A stretch of DNA of 59,363 nucleotides from Clostridium sp. AM34-11AC (GTDB lineage Bacteria; Bacillota; Clostridia; Lachnospirales; Lachnospiraceae), in assembly GCF_003435375.1 (NCBI RefSeq), contig NZ_QWGL01000014.1:1-59363 (forward strand), given 5' to 3'. Of this stretch, positions 24,248 to 33,567 are shown in pieces (within the stretch, counting starts at the first letter, position 1; each line of letters begins with the position of its first letter). Under the pieces are notes generated by a model. It saw nothing but the letters and a program-made list of their open reading frames with translations. It was not told the origin of the DNA and did not search any database. The translations under genes and the position numbers were made by a program.

Positions 24248-24325
24248 ATGGCGGAGACAGATAGCCAGCCGTTTGCGGAAAATGAGCAGGTCAAAGAGCT
24301 GCTTCACATGAAAGGAGGAATTTGA
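24248..24325 (+). CDS. Possible 25-residue small ORF, translationally coupled
   Basis: The frame MAETDSQPFAENEQVKELLH continues to MKGGI and stops at TGA, which overlaps the TTG start of the next gene (TGATTG). It has only a weak ribosome-binding context. Its last codons contain the AAAGGAGG used by the following gene. This could be a coupling leader rather than a real protein. Confidence 0.3.
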   Translation: MAETDSQPFAENEQVKELLHMKGGI

Positions 24326-25228
24326 TTGAATCAGGAACCACTACCGCAGATTCATTTGATCCGTGATACAGACTTATCCGTCTTTGCGTATGAGCTCCAT
24401 ATTTTTGCCGGAGATTTTCTTAGGGAATGCGAATTTAATATGCGTTCTCTGGCGACAAATACCGGGGCTGATTCCATTGCCATCATGGGAAAAAATCACA
24501 TATGGCTTTCCGACGCTTTGTTTGCTTATTGTTCTACGGCGGATCTTTATCAAATGATCTCAACAACGGAGTTTATCGGAGCGAGGGCTTTCCTGTTTCA
24601 TACGGATCGCAGAGAGGGCGGTCACTTGTACGGAGATGTCCTGATGATGGATTTAGACACGCTGCGGCAGGATATAAAAAGAAATATCCTCTATCCTTGC
24701 GGCGTCAATATCGAACGCAAAGATGGTTCAGCGGCTACGGTCAGCCTGAAAGAATGGACTGAAATGGAGCTTTACGAAAAAGATGCTCTGAAAAGTTGGG
24801 GGTTTTCTTATGCCCCGAATCAAGTTACGGAATGGCAGTACCACTATTCCACGATGTTCAGACAGTGGATGGATCAGGCATTTCGTTATATGCCCCAGGA
24901 TTTAGAAGAACGCCTGAATATGCAATATATGGAGGCAGCCCAGAACCCGGATATGGATAAGTACCGCATACCACAGGGAACGGCAAAGCAGATGCTTCTT
25001 TATGACGAAGCCCCTGTGTATCGCCTTCTTCCATCCGGTTCGGAGAAAATTGCGCCCATCGCGGCAATCTCTACGGGCCTGTGGTATGAAAATTACCGGG
25101 AGTTTGCCATTGCACCAGAGGATTTAGGCGCTCTGGACAAACTGATCCGCAGGGAAACTGACCGGCTCACAGGAAACCTCCCACAACTTCACAAAAACGA
25201 AGAACGTCGCCCTGCCCCGGAGCGATAA
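24326..25228 (+). CDS. Conserved ICE protein of unknown function, 300 residues
   Basis: A soluble protein without membrane segments. Recognisable parts are an N-terminal beta-rich segment (IHLIRDTDLSVFAYELHIFAG), a central VLMMDLDTLRQDIKRN and a C-terminal region with EFAIAPEDLGALDKLI. I cannot place it in a family with certainty. It starts at TTG, overlapping the stop of the preceding short frame, with AAAGGAGG at the right distance. Its position before the LPD1 gene is typical of Tn1549-like elements. Confidence 0.6.
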   Translation: MNQEPLPQIHLIRDTDLSVFAYELHIFAGDFLRECEFNMRSLATNTGADSIAIMGKNHIWLSDALFAYCSTADLYQMISTTEFIGARAFLFHTDRREGGHLYGDVLMMDLDTLRQDIKRNILYPCGVNIERKDGSAATVSLKEWTEMELYEKDALKSWGFSYAPNQVTEWQYHYSTMFRQWMDQAFRYMPQDLEERLNMQYMEAAQNPDMDKYRIPQGTAKQMLLYDEAPVYRLLPSGSEKIAPIAAISTGLWYENYREFAIAPEDLGALDKLIRRETDRLTGNLPQLHKNEERRPAPER

Positions 25229-25258
25229 GAATTTTACACTGACTGGAGGTGATGAAGA

Positions 25259-27283
25259 TTGGCAGGAGTGCATGAAGATTTCGGTGAAAAGATCGGCGGT
25301 GCGAAAAAAGACCTGTGGAAAGACCGCGGGCTGTATGCGGATGATCTGGAAGCCATGAATGAGCGCGAAGCCGAAAAATTTGTGAAAAAGGATAATGTCT
25401 GGAAAAAGCCGGACTATGCAGCCATGCTGGAGGAAGGGATTCCTCTTGGCGTGGTCTATTTTATCAAAAAAGCAAGGGACGGCTTAAACGCCTCTCCTCA
25501 GTATTACCGCACGGATGACACCCCGGAAAAACGGACTGCGAGGCAAAAGGAGTATATAAAAACAGTCCGGGAATTGCAGACAGTGCTTTCAGATGTCCGT
25601 ACTGTGGAGGATGCCATGAGAGCCTATGACCGCTTTTTCGTTGACAATGGATATTTAGAAAAGGTACAGGGCTGGGTAAGCGGAATCCATTACCGGGCAA
25701 CGAAAAAGGGTCAGGACAATCCCGTGATTACAAACAAATTGTCCAATACCATGCTGATCCGCTCGGCTGAATATTTTGAGCGCAACTTTGCTCAGAAAGC
25801 AAAAAAGGAACAGTTTTGTGTTTCCAAAGAGCAGAAAATACCGAAAGGTTATGCGATCCACTTCAACGACGGGAAACAGACCTATTCTAAAAATGGGGAC
25901 TGGAAACCCGGTACCTACTATGTGACAAAAGGCTATTCGATCCTGCGGACCAATTTTGAGACCAAAGAAGCTGCCCTGAAATGGGTGCAGGAACTTGCCA
26001 AAGGCAGGAACAAAAACGGAAAGATCCGTTTTGTCCCTCCACAGCTTGCCCATGTCAAACGTACCGGACCGGATTATCGGAATGGCGTGGAGATCACCGG
26101 ACAGCATTATCTTGATACCTTTGGGTTCCGCGGCGGTGAGTTTGGAAACTGGATGAACCAGAACGACCGGCAGACCTCCCTTAACATGGGATTTGAAGCA
26201 CTAAAGGATCTGGCGTCAGCCCTTAAGATCAGCGATAAAGATATTGCTTATCAGGGAACACTTGCTATCGCTTTTGGTGCAAGAGGCAGTGGCAATGCTG
26301 CAGCTCATTATGAACCTTTGCGTACAGTCATCAATCTTACAAAAATGCACGGGGCCGGTTCCCTGGCACATGAATGGTGGCATGGACTTGACGATTATCT
26401 TGGTACAAAGATGGGAGCAAAAGGGATGCTGTCAGAACAGCCCCACCTCTATGCGCCGTTCCAAAAACTCATTGACACCATGAAGTATAAACCGGAAACA
26501 CCGGAACAGGCAGCAAAGCGCACGGAAGCACAAACAGAACGCACCCGGAAAAATGCGGCAAGCTGGCTGGATTCCTCGGTTCTTGCCTCCCTGAAACGGT
26601 ATGGCAATGAGGAACAGATGGAAACCTACGCAGTCTTGCGGGAAGCATTTTTGTCCGGCGAACCCGGCTCTGTGGAACAGATCAGCGCATTTAAGAAGAA
26701 TGTTACCGGCCGGGTAATTCCCAAAAGTGAACGGGAACGGCTGGAAATTTTTGAGCGTATGCTTTCCGGGATGCAGGCGCAGGAAGCTCCGCAGATTGGA
26801 CGGACGGAAACTGATTTTTACCGTAATTCGGTACGCATGGGAAAAGAATGTGAAAAAGACGGCGGTTATTGGGACAGCAATGTGGAAATGACAGCCAGAG
26901 CCTTTGCCTGTTATATCAAGGACAAACTGCCCTACACATCGGATTATCTGGCAGGCCATGCCGACTGTGCCCTTACCCTGGTTTCCGGTAAAGACGGAGA
27001 AATGGAGGTATTGAAAGCCTTCCCTGTGGGGGAAGAACGCCGTGCAATCAACGCTGTTTTTGACGAGATCATTCAGGATTTGAAACGGGAACAGCTATTG
27101 ACCCATGCCGATGTAACGCTTCCCCTCTCTGTTTCTGAACTTCGTGAGGCGGCGGACGGGCAGCTATCCATGTTCGGCGTCGGCCGTCCTTCCGTGATGG
27201 ATCAGCTTGCGGCAAACAGGCCGGCAGATAAAAAATCACCGGCACAGACGTTTTCCAGAAAAAACCACGAGCCGGAAATATAG
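25259..27283 (+). CDS. Large polyvalent protein with LPD1 domain and HEWWH motif
   Basis: A 674-residue protein. The N-terminal half (residues 1-290) contains DUF-like helical and beta parts. The LPD1 domain (about residues 290-410) has the hallmark FGFRGGEFGNWMNQNDRQ, LAIAFGARGSG and SLAHEWWHGLDDYLG segments. H-E-W-W-H in that last segment is an exact HExxH zincin-like pattern with a downstream Asp. Such proteins of conjugative elements are thought to be delivered or to act in recipient cells, but I know no experiment on this one. It starts with TTG behind GGAGGTG. Confidence 0.7.
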   Translation: MAGVHEDFGEKIGGAKKDLWKDRGLYADDLEAMNEREAEKFVKKDNVWKKPDYAAMLEEGIPLGVVYFIKKARDGLNASPQYYRTDDTPEKRTARQKEYIKTVRELQTVLSDVRTVEDAMRAYDRFFVDNGYLEKVQGWVSGIHYRATKKGQDNPVITNKLSNTMLIRSAEYFERNFAQKAKKEQFCVSKEQKIPKGYAIHFNDGKQTYSKNGDWKPGTYYVTKGYSILRTNFETKEAALKWVQELAKGRNKNGKIRFVPPQLAHVKRTGPDYRNGVEITGQHYLDTFGFRGGEFGNWMNQNDRQTSLNMGFEALKDLASALKISDKDIAYQGTLAIAFGARGSGNAAAHYEPLRTVINLTKMHGAGSLAHEWWHGLDDYLGTKMGAKGMLSEQPHLYAPFQKLIDTMKYKPETPEQAAKRTEAQTERTRKNAASWLDSSVLASLKRYGNEEQMETYAVLREAFLSGEPGSVEQISAFKKNVTGRVIPKSERERLEIFERMLSGMQAQEAPQIGRTETDFYRNSVRMGKECEKDGGYWDSNVEMTARAFACYIKDKLPYTSDYLAGHADCALTLVSGKDGEMEVLKAFPVGEERRAINAVFDEIIQDLKREQLLTHADVTLPLSVSELREAADGQLSMFGVGRPSVMDQLAANRPADKKSPAQTFSRKNHEPEI

Positions 27284-27301
27284 CAGGAGGTGAACAGCAT
27301 T

Positions 27302-28132
27302 TTGGAAGAAAATAAAGATTATCGTGCCTACCGGTATGGCGACCACTTGACGCCGGGATCGGAGCTTAAAATTGAGCACAGCGTAGTTTGTGAAAATGTG
27401 GATATTTCTACACTGATCACAATGGGAACCGATAGCCTGGAAGCCATGCGCCAGGGAAGTATCGACGGGGAGCAGAAAGCCTATGAAATCGTGGTGGCTG
27501 CCGCAAAACAGTGGGAACAGCAGGCAGCGGCAACACAGACGATCAACCGGGCTTTGGAATATCTTCGTACACCTGAGATTGAACATACCGGCAATCAGTG
27601 GAAAGACACCGATAACTGGAGGGCGGATCAGAAAATCAGCAACCGGGTCTATCAGATGACCTGCAGTATTTGGGAAGATACGAAATATGACAGGGAAACA
27701 AAACAGAGTATTCCGGTTGCCTGGTATGTGACATGGGAAGTCCGTATTCATTCCCCGAAGCAGGGATATGGAGAAAAGATTGCCGGACAAAACCAGAAAC
27801 GATATACAGATAAGAATGCAGCCATAAAATACCTGGACGGGCGGAAGAAAGCCTATTCCCATTTATTCACGGAAATTTCCCCGCCAATTCCGAAAGAATA
27901 TGAGCGTCATTTTATGGTTCATGGCACTCTCTTACCTGGTTATACGGTTGAAGGACTGGAACAGACCAAAACGGAACATGCCGCCGCCGAGGTTTCGGAG
28001 GGCGGTATTTTTACGCCCCAAAACCAGGAGAAGCCTTCCGTCCTGGGGAAGCTCTCTGTGGCAAAAACCCAGGAAAAAACGCCAGCCGCTCCCGGTATGG
28101 CAATGAAAAAGAAGGAGGATATACAGTTATGA
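27302..28132 (+). CDS. Conserved ICE protein, unknown function
   Basis: A 276-residue soluble protein. The middle includes MTCSIWEDTKYDRETKQSIP, a segment resembling the LPD-type domains that share the VWxVxxxxxGY pattern, and its C-terminus is Lys/Ala/Pro-rich (GMAMKKKEDIQL). I put the start at the TTG at 27302 because AGGAGG (27285-27290) is 11 bases upstream; a GTG at 27290 overlaps that site. Its 3' end overlaps the next gene by four bases (ATGA). Confidence 0.6.
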   Translation: MEENKDYRAYRYGDHLTPGSELKIEHSVVCENVDISTLITMGTDSLEAMRQGSIDGEQKAYEIVVAAAKQWEQQAAATQTINRALEYLRTPEIEHTGNQWKDTDNWRADQKISNRVYQMTCSIWEDTKYDRETKQSIPVAWYVTWEVRIHSPKQGYGEKIAGQNQKRYTDKNAAIKYLDGRKKAYSHLFTEISPPIPKEYERHFMVHGTLLPGYTVEGLEQTKTEHAAAEVSEGGIFTPQNQEKPSVLGKLSVAKTQEKTPAAPGMAMKKKEDIQL

Positions 28133-28545
28133 AAGTGTTAATGGTAGAGCCGGGCAAGTCCCCTTATGCTGCGGAGATTGAAAGCGGTCTGAAATCTTTG
28201 CAGGCGGCAGTGGGTGGAGACATTCAGGCGGTCTATCCGTATGAGGACCCGGTGGCTCTGATCTGCAATGATGAAGGCAAGCTGATGGGACTGCCTCTGA
28301 ACCGGGCTCTCTTTGATGATGACGGCCACGTTTATGATATTGTGTCCGGGAATTTTCTGATCGTTGGTCTTGGCGAGGAAGATTTTACAGACCTTTCCCC
28401 GGACTTGATGGAGAAATACGGGGAGCAGTTCAAGTACCCTGAAAAATTTGCAAGGATTGCCGGCGAGATCATTGCAGTCAAGCAGCCTGCAACCAATGAA
28501 CACCGGGAAAAACCGAGGATGCACCATTCCGGCCCGGATTTGTAG
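28129..28545 (+). CDS. DUF3846-domain protein
   Basis: A 138-residue protein beginning MKVLMVEPGKSPYAAEIESG, with the DUF3846 core: QAVYPYEDPVALICNDEGK then LPLNRALFDDDGHVYDIVSG and FLIVGLGEEDF. DUF3846 proteins are common in conjugative elements and phages of Firmicutes, with no known activity. It overlaps the previous gene by ATGA and is followed at 18 bases by the next gene. Confidence 0.85.
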   Translation: MKVLMVEPGKSPYAAEIESGLKSLQAAVGGDIQAVYPYEDPVALICNDEGKLMGLPLNRALFDDDGHVYDIVSGNFLIVGLGEEDFTDLSPDLMEKYGEQFKYPEKFARIAGEIIAVKQPATNEHREKPRMHHSGPDL

Positions 28546-28562
28546 AAAGAAAGGAGCCAATT

Positions 28563-29378
28563 ATGTTAATGGCAGTAAATGAACCTTATGCCCTTATGGT
28601 GCAGCCGGACGATATTCTGATCTCTCCCCGTGAGGTAGATGAACATTTTGGGACGATGGTATGCTTCCATCCCCGCTATGCGCTGGGCGACCATCACAAC
28701 TATATGGACAAAGACGACTTCCTGCGGGAAATGTATTTAGATACCGTAGGACATGATGAAGCCGGCATGAAACGCTATGAACGGATGGTAAACATTGTAA
28801 GCAGCCGTTTCCGGCATGGACCAAAGACAGAGGAACGGGCGATCGATGAAGCAATGCAGAAAGTAATTTCGGAAAAGTATCTGATGCTCCCCCTCTATCT
28901 CTACGACCACTCAGGTCTTGCCATGAGTACAGAAAGTTTCTCAGGCAGGGCCCCTCATGCAGAATGGGACAGCGGACAGGTCGGCTGGATCTATGTTTCC
29001 AAAGAAGATGCCCTAAAGGAATTTGACGCTGACAAGATGACCGGCGCCATCCGGCAGAAAGCGGACGCACTGATGCGCAGTGAAGTCGCCGCTTACGATT
29101 CCTATCTGCATGGCGAATGTTATGGGTTTGAGCTTTATAAAAACGGGGAGCTGTCGGATAGCTGCTGGGGCTTTATGGGTAACTTTTCCGATGTGTTGAA
29201 AGATATGGCGGAATACCTCCCGGATGAGTGCAAAGGGATGGTCGATCATCTGGAGGAACAGGAACGCCCGGCTACGATCATCAAGACGCTTTTGAAACAT
29301 GCTAAAATTCAGGTCGATCAGGCAGCAAAAGCCTTTGAACACGCTTCCCGACAGCAGGTTCTTGGGGAAAGCCGGTAA
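28563..29378 (+). CDS. Conserved ICE/phage protein, unknown function
   Basis: A 271-residue protein with the region WDSGQVGWIYVSKEDALKEF and YDSYLHGECYGFELYKNGE, a pair of segments that recurs in many phage and ICE proteins. It has no membrane segment and many acidic residues. The start has AAAGGAGC upstream. Function is unknown. Confidence 0.6.
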   Translation: MLMAVNEPYALMVQPDDILISPREVDEHFGTMVCFHPRYALGDHHNYMDKDDFLREMYLDTVGHDEAGMKRYERMVNIVSSRFRHGPKTEERAIDEAMQKVISEKYLMLPLYLYDHSGLAMSTESFSGRAPHAEWDSGQVGWIYVSKEDALKEFDADKMTGAIRQKADALMRSEVAAYDSYLHGECYGFELYKNGELSDSCWGFMGNFSDVLKDMAEYLPDECKGMVDHLEEQERPATIIKTLLKHAKIQVDQAAKAFEHASRQQVLGESR

Positions 29379-29429
29379 AAAGTTATTTCCATATTATAAA
29401 TACCGATTTTATCAGAAAGGAGGATGCTC

Positions 29430-29900
29430 TTGCAGGAAGATCTCGAACAACGAACGGTTTCTGTTTCTATACAGGCAGCAAAACTGTCAGGGCGGGTACT
29501 GCGTGCGGCTATTGCTGCGGTACTCCAAAAGATGGAACAGGAACGCACAATGCCAAAAGTCGGGCGCAACAGCATGAAGCGGCTGACTTATAAAGACCCC
29601 GGAGCCAATACCATTGAAGTTTCAGGGCGAATCCGCTCTTTTGAACGGTATGCCAGGAAACATCAGGTACGCTACCATATAGAAAAGGAACTTGGGACCG
29701 ATCCCCCAAAATGGACGGTATATTTCAAGGCAAACCAGGCGGATGCACTGACGGCAGCTTTTAAGGAATATACGAAGAAAGACCTTACACGCAGCACCAG
29801 ACCGTCGCTGCTTACACAGCTTCATAAGTTCAAAGAACTGGCGCAGTCGCTTGGCCGTGACCGTGTAAAGAACAAAGAACACGGAGGACCGGAACGATGA
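29430..29900 (+). CDS. PcfB-family conjugation protein
   Basis: A 156-residue protein. RTVSVSIQAAKLSGRVLRAA is the conserved start of PcfB (DUF3801), and the C-terminus is charged (LTRSTRPSLLTQLHKFKEL...). PcfB proteins act with the type IV coupling protein in enterococcal pCF10 transfer; here the coupling protein gene follows directly and overlaps by four bases. I favour the TTG at 29430, seven bases after AAAGGAGG, over the ATG at 29424 which touches it. Confidence 0.85.
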   Translation: MQEDLEQRTVSVSIQAAKLSGRVLRAAIAAVLQKMEQERTMPKVGRNSMKRLTYKDPGANTIEVSGRIRSFERYARKHQVRYHIEKELGTDPPKWTVYFKANQADALTAAFKEYTKKDLTRSTRPSLLTQLHKFKELAQSLGRDRVKNKEHGGPER

Positions 29901-31741
29901 AGATTGATGCAGAAACACTGAAAAAACAGGTCATTCTCCATCTGCCTTATATTCTGTTCCTTCTGGTATTTGCCAAGCTGGGCGAGGCGGTGCGTCTGGC
30001 TCCCGGAGCAGACGCTTCCCAAAAGCTGTTAGGACTGTCCGAAGGCTTTGCCCTTGCGTTTCAGAGTATGTGGCCGGGAGCGGCAATGGACTGGCTGATT
30101 GGTTTATGCGGTGCAGCCATTATGCGGCTGGCAGTCTATCTTAGAGGGAAAGACGCTAAGAAATACCGCAAAAATGTGGAATATGGTTCTGCAAGATGGG
30201 GAAATAAAGCCGATATTGCCCCATTTATGGACCCAAAGCCGGAAAACAATATCATTCTTACCCAAAGTGAAGGACTGATGTTAAACGGACGGCCCAAAAA
30301 TCCGGCCAATGCAAGAAATAAAAATGTACTGGTAGTCGGAGGATCAGGTTCGGGAAAAACGCGCTTTTTCATCAAGCCCAATCTGATGCAAATGCACAGT
30401 TCCTACGTCGTCACCGATCCGAAAGGTACAGTCCTTGTGGAATGCGGAAAGATGTTGCAGCGAGGCACACCAAAGCTGGACAAGGACGGAAAGCCTATGC
30501 GTAATGAAAAAGGAAAGATTATCTATGAGCCCTATAAAATACGGGTATTCAATACGATCAATTTTCAGAAAAGTATGCACTTTAACCCATTCGCCTACAT
30601 TCATTCCGAGAAAGATATTCTGAAGATCGTCACTACCCTGATCGCCAATACCAAAGGCGAAGGAAAAGCCGGAGACGATTTCTGGGTCAAAGCAGAAACC
30701 TTGCTTTATACGGCACTGATCGGATATATCTACTATGAAGCTCCGGTAAACGAACAGAATTTTGCCACACTGGTAGAAATGCTGAACGCAATGGAGGTCC
30801 GTGAGGATGACGAGTCATTCAAAAATGCCGTTGACCTTCTCTTTGACGCTCTGGAACAGAAAGACCCGGATCATTTTGCCCTGCGTCAATATAAAAAATA
30901 TAAGCTCGCTGCCGGAAAAACAGCGAAGTCGATCCTTATTTCCTGTGCTTCCAGACTGGCTCCTTTTGACATTAAAGAAGTCAGGGAAATTACCATGTAT
31001 GACGAGCTGGATCTGGATATGCTGGGGGATGAACGGACCGCTCTTTTCCTTATTATGAGTGATACGGACGGAACCTTTGCATTTTTGATCAGTCTGATCT
31101 ATTCCATTTTGTTTAACCGCTTATGCGAGCGGGCGGATGATGTATATGGGGGCAGGCTTCCCATCCATGTGCGCTGCCTGATCGACGAGGCGGCAAATAT
31201 CGGGCAGATCCCGAACCTGGAGCGTCTTATGGCGACCATCCGAAGCCGTGAGATCTCTGCCTGCTTGGTGCTGCAGGCGCAAAGCCAGCTCAAAGCCCTG
31301 TATAAAGACAACATGGACACCATCATCGGTAACTGTGACGCCTCTCTTTTCTTAGGAGGCAAAGAAGAAACTACCTTAAAAAGCTGGAACTCCCTATTAG
31401 GGAAAGAGACTATTGATCTGTATAACACCAGTGTCACAAAGGGAAATCAGGAATCCCACGGACAAAATTTTCAAAAGCTGGGAAAGGACCTGATGTCGGT
31501 GGATGAACTGGCAGTTATGGACGGGGGCAAATGTCTGCTGCAGATCAGGGGTGTGCGGCCGTTCCTCTCCCGGAAATACGATATAACCAAACACCCAAAT
31601 TACAAACTGCTTTCCGATTTTAATGAGAAGAACGCTTTTAATATCGAAAAGTTTCTTTCTACCCGGATGCCGATGCGTCCCGGTGAACGATACCGTAATT
31701 ATGAAGTCACAGCCGAAGATCTGGCTTCCCAGACTTTATAG
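29897..31741 (+). CDS. virD4: VirD4-like type IV coupling protein (CD1115 type)
   Basis: A 614-residue TraG/VirD4 family ATPase. The N-terminal membrane anchor has two helices (about 16-30 and 60-80). Walker A is GGSGSGKTRF (about residues 148-157), then VVTDPKGTVLVECGKML, and the Walker B region LIDEAANIGQIPNLERLM. It couples the relaxosome to the membrane channel and energises transfer. Length and motifs fit an intact member. It is followed by two terminator-like hairpins. Confidence 0.95.
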   Translation: MKIDAETLKKQVILHLPYILFLLVFAKLGEAVRLAPGADASQKLLGLSEGFALAFQSMWPGAAMDWLIGLCGAAIMRLAVYLRGKDAKKYRKNVEYGSARWGNKADIAPFMDPKPENNIILTQSEGLMLNGRPKNPANARNKNVLVVGGSGSGKTRFFIKPNLMQMHSSYVVTDPKGTVLVECGKMLQRGTPKLDKDGKPMRNEKGKIIYEPYKIRVFNTINFQKSMHFNPFAYIHSEKDILKIVTTLIANTKGEGKAGDDFWVKAETLLYTALIGYIYYEAPVNEQNFATLVEMLNAMEVREDDESFKNAVDLLFDALEQKDPDHFALRQYKKYKLAAGKTAKSILISCASRLAPFDIKEVREITMYDELDLDMLGDERTALFLIMSDTDGTFAFLISLIYSILFNRLCERADDVYGGRLPIHVRCLIDEAANIGQIPNLERLMATIRSREISACLVLQAQSQLKALYKDNMDTIIGNCDASLFLGGKEETTLKSWNSLLGKETIDLYNTSVTKGNQESHGQNFQKLGKDLMSVDELAVMDGGKCLLQIRGVRPFLSRKYDITKHPNYKLLSDFNEKNAFNIEKFLSTRMPMRPGERYRNYEVTAEDLASQTL

Positions 31742-31748
31742 AGTTGTT

Positions 31749-31789
31749 CCTGCCTGTCAAAGCATGACGCCCTGGCAGGCTTTGTTTTT
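31749..31789 (+). terminator. Terminator after virD4
   Basis: CCTGCC (31749-31754) pairs with GGCAGG (31774-31779), followed by TTTGTTTTTG. The loop of about 20 bases is long, so termination may be partial. Confidence 0.5.
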
Positions 31790-31811
31790 GTCACGATGAA
31801 AGGAGGATATT

Positions 31812-31925
31812 TTGAGGATTCGTGATTCTCCCTGAAAAGTAAATAACCGCAGGATTTTTCCTGCCCCATGCCGCCGTGCTGTTTGAAACAGATTTTTTTC
31901 TAAAAACAGTGCGGCGGCTTTTTTT
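31812..31925 (+). terminator. Mini-ORF and strong terminator before Maff2 (possible attenuator)
   Basis: GAAAGGAGG (31798-31806) stands six bases before a TTG that opens a seven-codon frame (TGA at 31833-31835). Then GCCGCC...GCTGTTT (31870-31884) pairs with AAACAGTGCGGCGGC (31904-31918), followed by seven T. The terminator is strong. A translated short leader before a terminator suggests attenuation of the transfer operon that begins with Maff2; this is an inference. Confidence 0.6.
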
Positions 31926-31986
31926 GTTTCCGGCCTGATACGGCCATATCACAAATTAAAATTTCTGAAATTAAAGGAGGAACTAT

Positions 31987-32202
31987 ATGGCATTTTTTGC
32001 AAGCGCGATTGATACTTTGAAGATCCTTGTGATCGCCCTGGGCGCAGGTCTGGGCGCATGGGGTGTTGTAAACCTTCTCGAAGGTTACGGAAATGATAAC
32101 CCAGGTGCAAAATCCCAGGGGATCAAGCAGCTTATGGCAGGCGGAGGTATCGCTCTGGTTGGTGCAACGCTGATCCCGCTGCTTTCCGGCCTGTTCGGTT
32201 AA
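31987..32202 (+). CDS. Maff2-family small membrane protein
   Basis: A 71-residue protein with two membrane helices and glycine-rich turns (KILVIALGAGLGAWGVVNLL and MAGGGIALVGATLIPLLSGL), matching Maff2 proteins encoded next to VirB6 in Tn1549-like elements. Similar in size and shape to VirB2-type pilin subunits, so it may be the pilus or channel subunit, but without a clear signal peptide. AAAGGAGG precedes it. It starts the transfer gene block. Confidence 0.85.
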   Translation: MAFFASAIDTLKILVIALGAGLGAWGVVNLLEGYGNDNPGAKSQGIKQLMAGGGIALVGATLIPLLSGLFG

Positions 32203-32212
32203 GGGCTGACTT

Positions 32213-33076
32213 ATGGGCAGTCTGTTTGAATGGATAACAGACTGGATTAAAGAGGGCCTGATCGATGCGATCACCGGACAGTACACCAGTATTTTCAACT
32301 CCGTCAACAATCAGGTTGCGGATGTGGCAAATCAGGTAGGACAGACCCCGCAGGGCTGGAATGGCGGCGTGTTTTCCATGATTCAGAATCTTTCAGAAAC
32401 CGTCGTCATTCCCATTGCGGGCATGATCCTGACCTTTGTTCTGGTGTATGAACTGATCCAGATGATTCTCGAAAAGAACAACATGCACGAATTCGATACA
32501 TTCAACATCTTCAAGTGGATTTTCAAGACTTTTGTTGCCACTTACCTGCTCACCAACTGTTTTACGATTGTGATGGCGGTCTTTGATGTGGCCCAAAATG
32601 TGGTGTCGCAAAGTGCCGGTGTCATAAACGGGAACCTGGATGTGCAGGCGGCGTTGTCTGATCTGAAAACCCAGCTTGAAGCAATGGGAATGTGGGAACT
32701 GATTGGACTGTGGCTGGAAACCAACATCATCAATCTGTGTATGTGGGTACTGTCCATCGTGATCTTTGTCATTGTATATGGCCGTATGATCGAGATTTAT
32801 TTAACCGTGAGCCTTGCACCGATCCCGTTTTCCACAATGGCAAACCGGGAATGGGGACAAATGGGAACCGGGTATCTGCGTTCCCTTTTTGCCCTGGGCT
32901 TTCAGGGGTTTTTGATCCTGATCTGTGTTGCCATTTATGCAGTGCTGGTCCAGTCTATCCCATCGTCCGGCGACGTGCACGGCGCGATCTGGGGAACGGC
33001 GGGTTATACGGTACTGCTGGCTTTTGCCCTGTTTAAGACAGGTTCGTTATCCAAATCCATATTTAATGCAAGATAG
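32213..33076 (+). CDS. VirB6/TrbL-family membrane protein of the conjugation channel
   Basis: A 287-residue polytopic membrane protein with five or six helices, for example from VVIPIAGMILTFVLVYELIQ, FVATYLLTNCFTIVMAVF and WVLSIVIFVIVYGRMIEI, and the VSLAPIPFSTM motif between helices typical of VirB6/TrbL. It forms the inner membrane part of the transfer channel. It begins ten bases after Maff2 and is part of the same operon. Confidence 0.9.
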   Translation: MGSLFEWITDWIKEGLIDAITGQYTSIFNSVNNQVADVANQVGQTPQGWNGGVFSMIQNLSETVVIPIAGMILTFVLVYELIQMILEKNNMHEFDTFNIFKWIFKTFVATYLLTNCFTIVMAVFDVAQNVVSQSAGVINGNLDVQAALSDLKTQLEAMGMWELIGLWLETNIINLCMWVLSIVIFVIVYGRMIEIYLTVSLAPIPFSTMANREWGQMGTGYLRSLFALGFQGFLILICVAIYAVLVQSIPSSGDVHGAIWGTAGYTVLLAFALFKTGSLSKSIFNAR

Positions 33077-33114
33077 CATGAACAAAACCAATTCTAAAAA
33101 GGAGGATTTTATAT

Positions 33115-33567
33115 ATGAGTAAAACCAATACAGAAAAAATGGCGCCGGAGACACAGACGCCGGAAATGGCAAACGGCATGAAGCTGGATGTCCGCGTGCG
33201 TCCGATCGCCCCAATGGGAAACCTGCTGGCGTTTGCCAATGTTACGATTGGCGGATGCTTTAAGATTGACGGCTTCCGTATCTGTTCCAGTGAAAAGGGG
33301 CTGTATGTCAATATGCCCGCAACCCAGGATAAGGGAGGCAACTGGAAAGATGTCTGCTGGCCGGTTACGGCAGAGTTCCGCAAGCAGCTCAACGATGCCT
33401 TAATCGATGGGTACGGGCAGGCTATTGAAAATTTGCAGGCAACTCTTGAAGCGACAAAGGGAGCAGCGGAAAAGCCTTCCCTGACCGGTGCATTGAAAGA
33501 AAATGCCGGTAAGGTCAAAGAACAGCCGGCCAAACCGGCCACATCTAAGAATGAGCAGGCTCGCTAA
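33115..33567 (+). CDS. SpoVG-like protein
   Basis: A 150-residue protein whose core, VRVRPIAPMGNLLAFANVTI, then FKIDGFRICSSEKGLYVNMP and DVCWPVTAEFRKQL, is the SpoVG family (DNA/RNA-binding regulator). A 22-residue N-terminal and a 45-residue Ala/Lys-rich C-terminal tail extend it. SpoVG genes occur in several conjugative elements. It is immediately followed by, and overlaps by one base with, the MT-A70 methyltransferase gene. Confidence 0.85.
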   Translation: MSKTNTEKMAPETQTPEMANGMKLDVRVRPIAPMGNLLAFANVTIGGCFKIDGFRICSSEKGLYVNMPATQDKGGNWKDVCWPVTAEFRKQLNDALIDGYGQAIENLQATLEATKGAAEKPSLTGALKENAGKVKEQPAKPATSKNEQAR

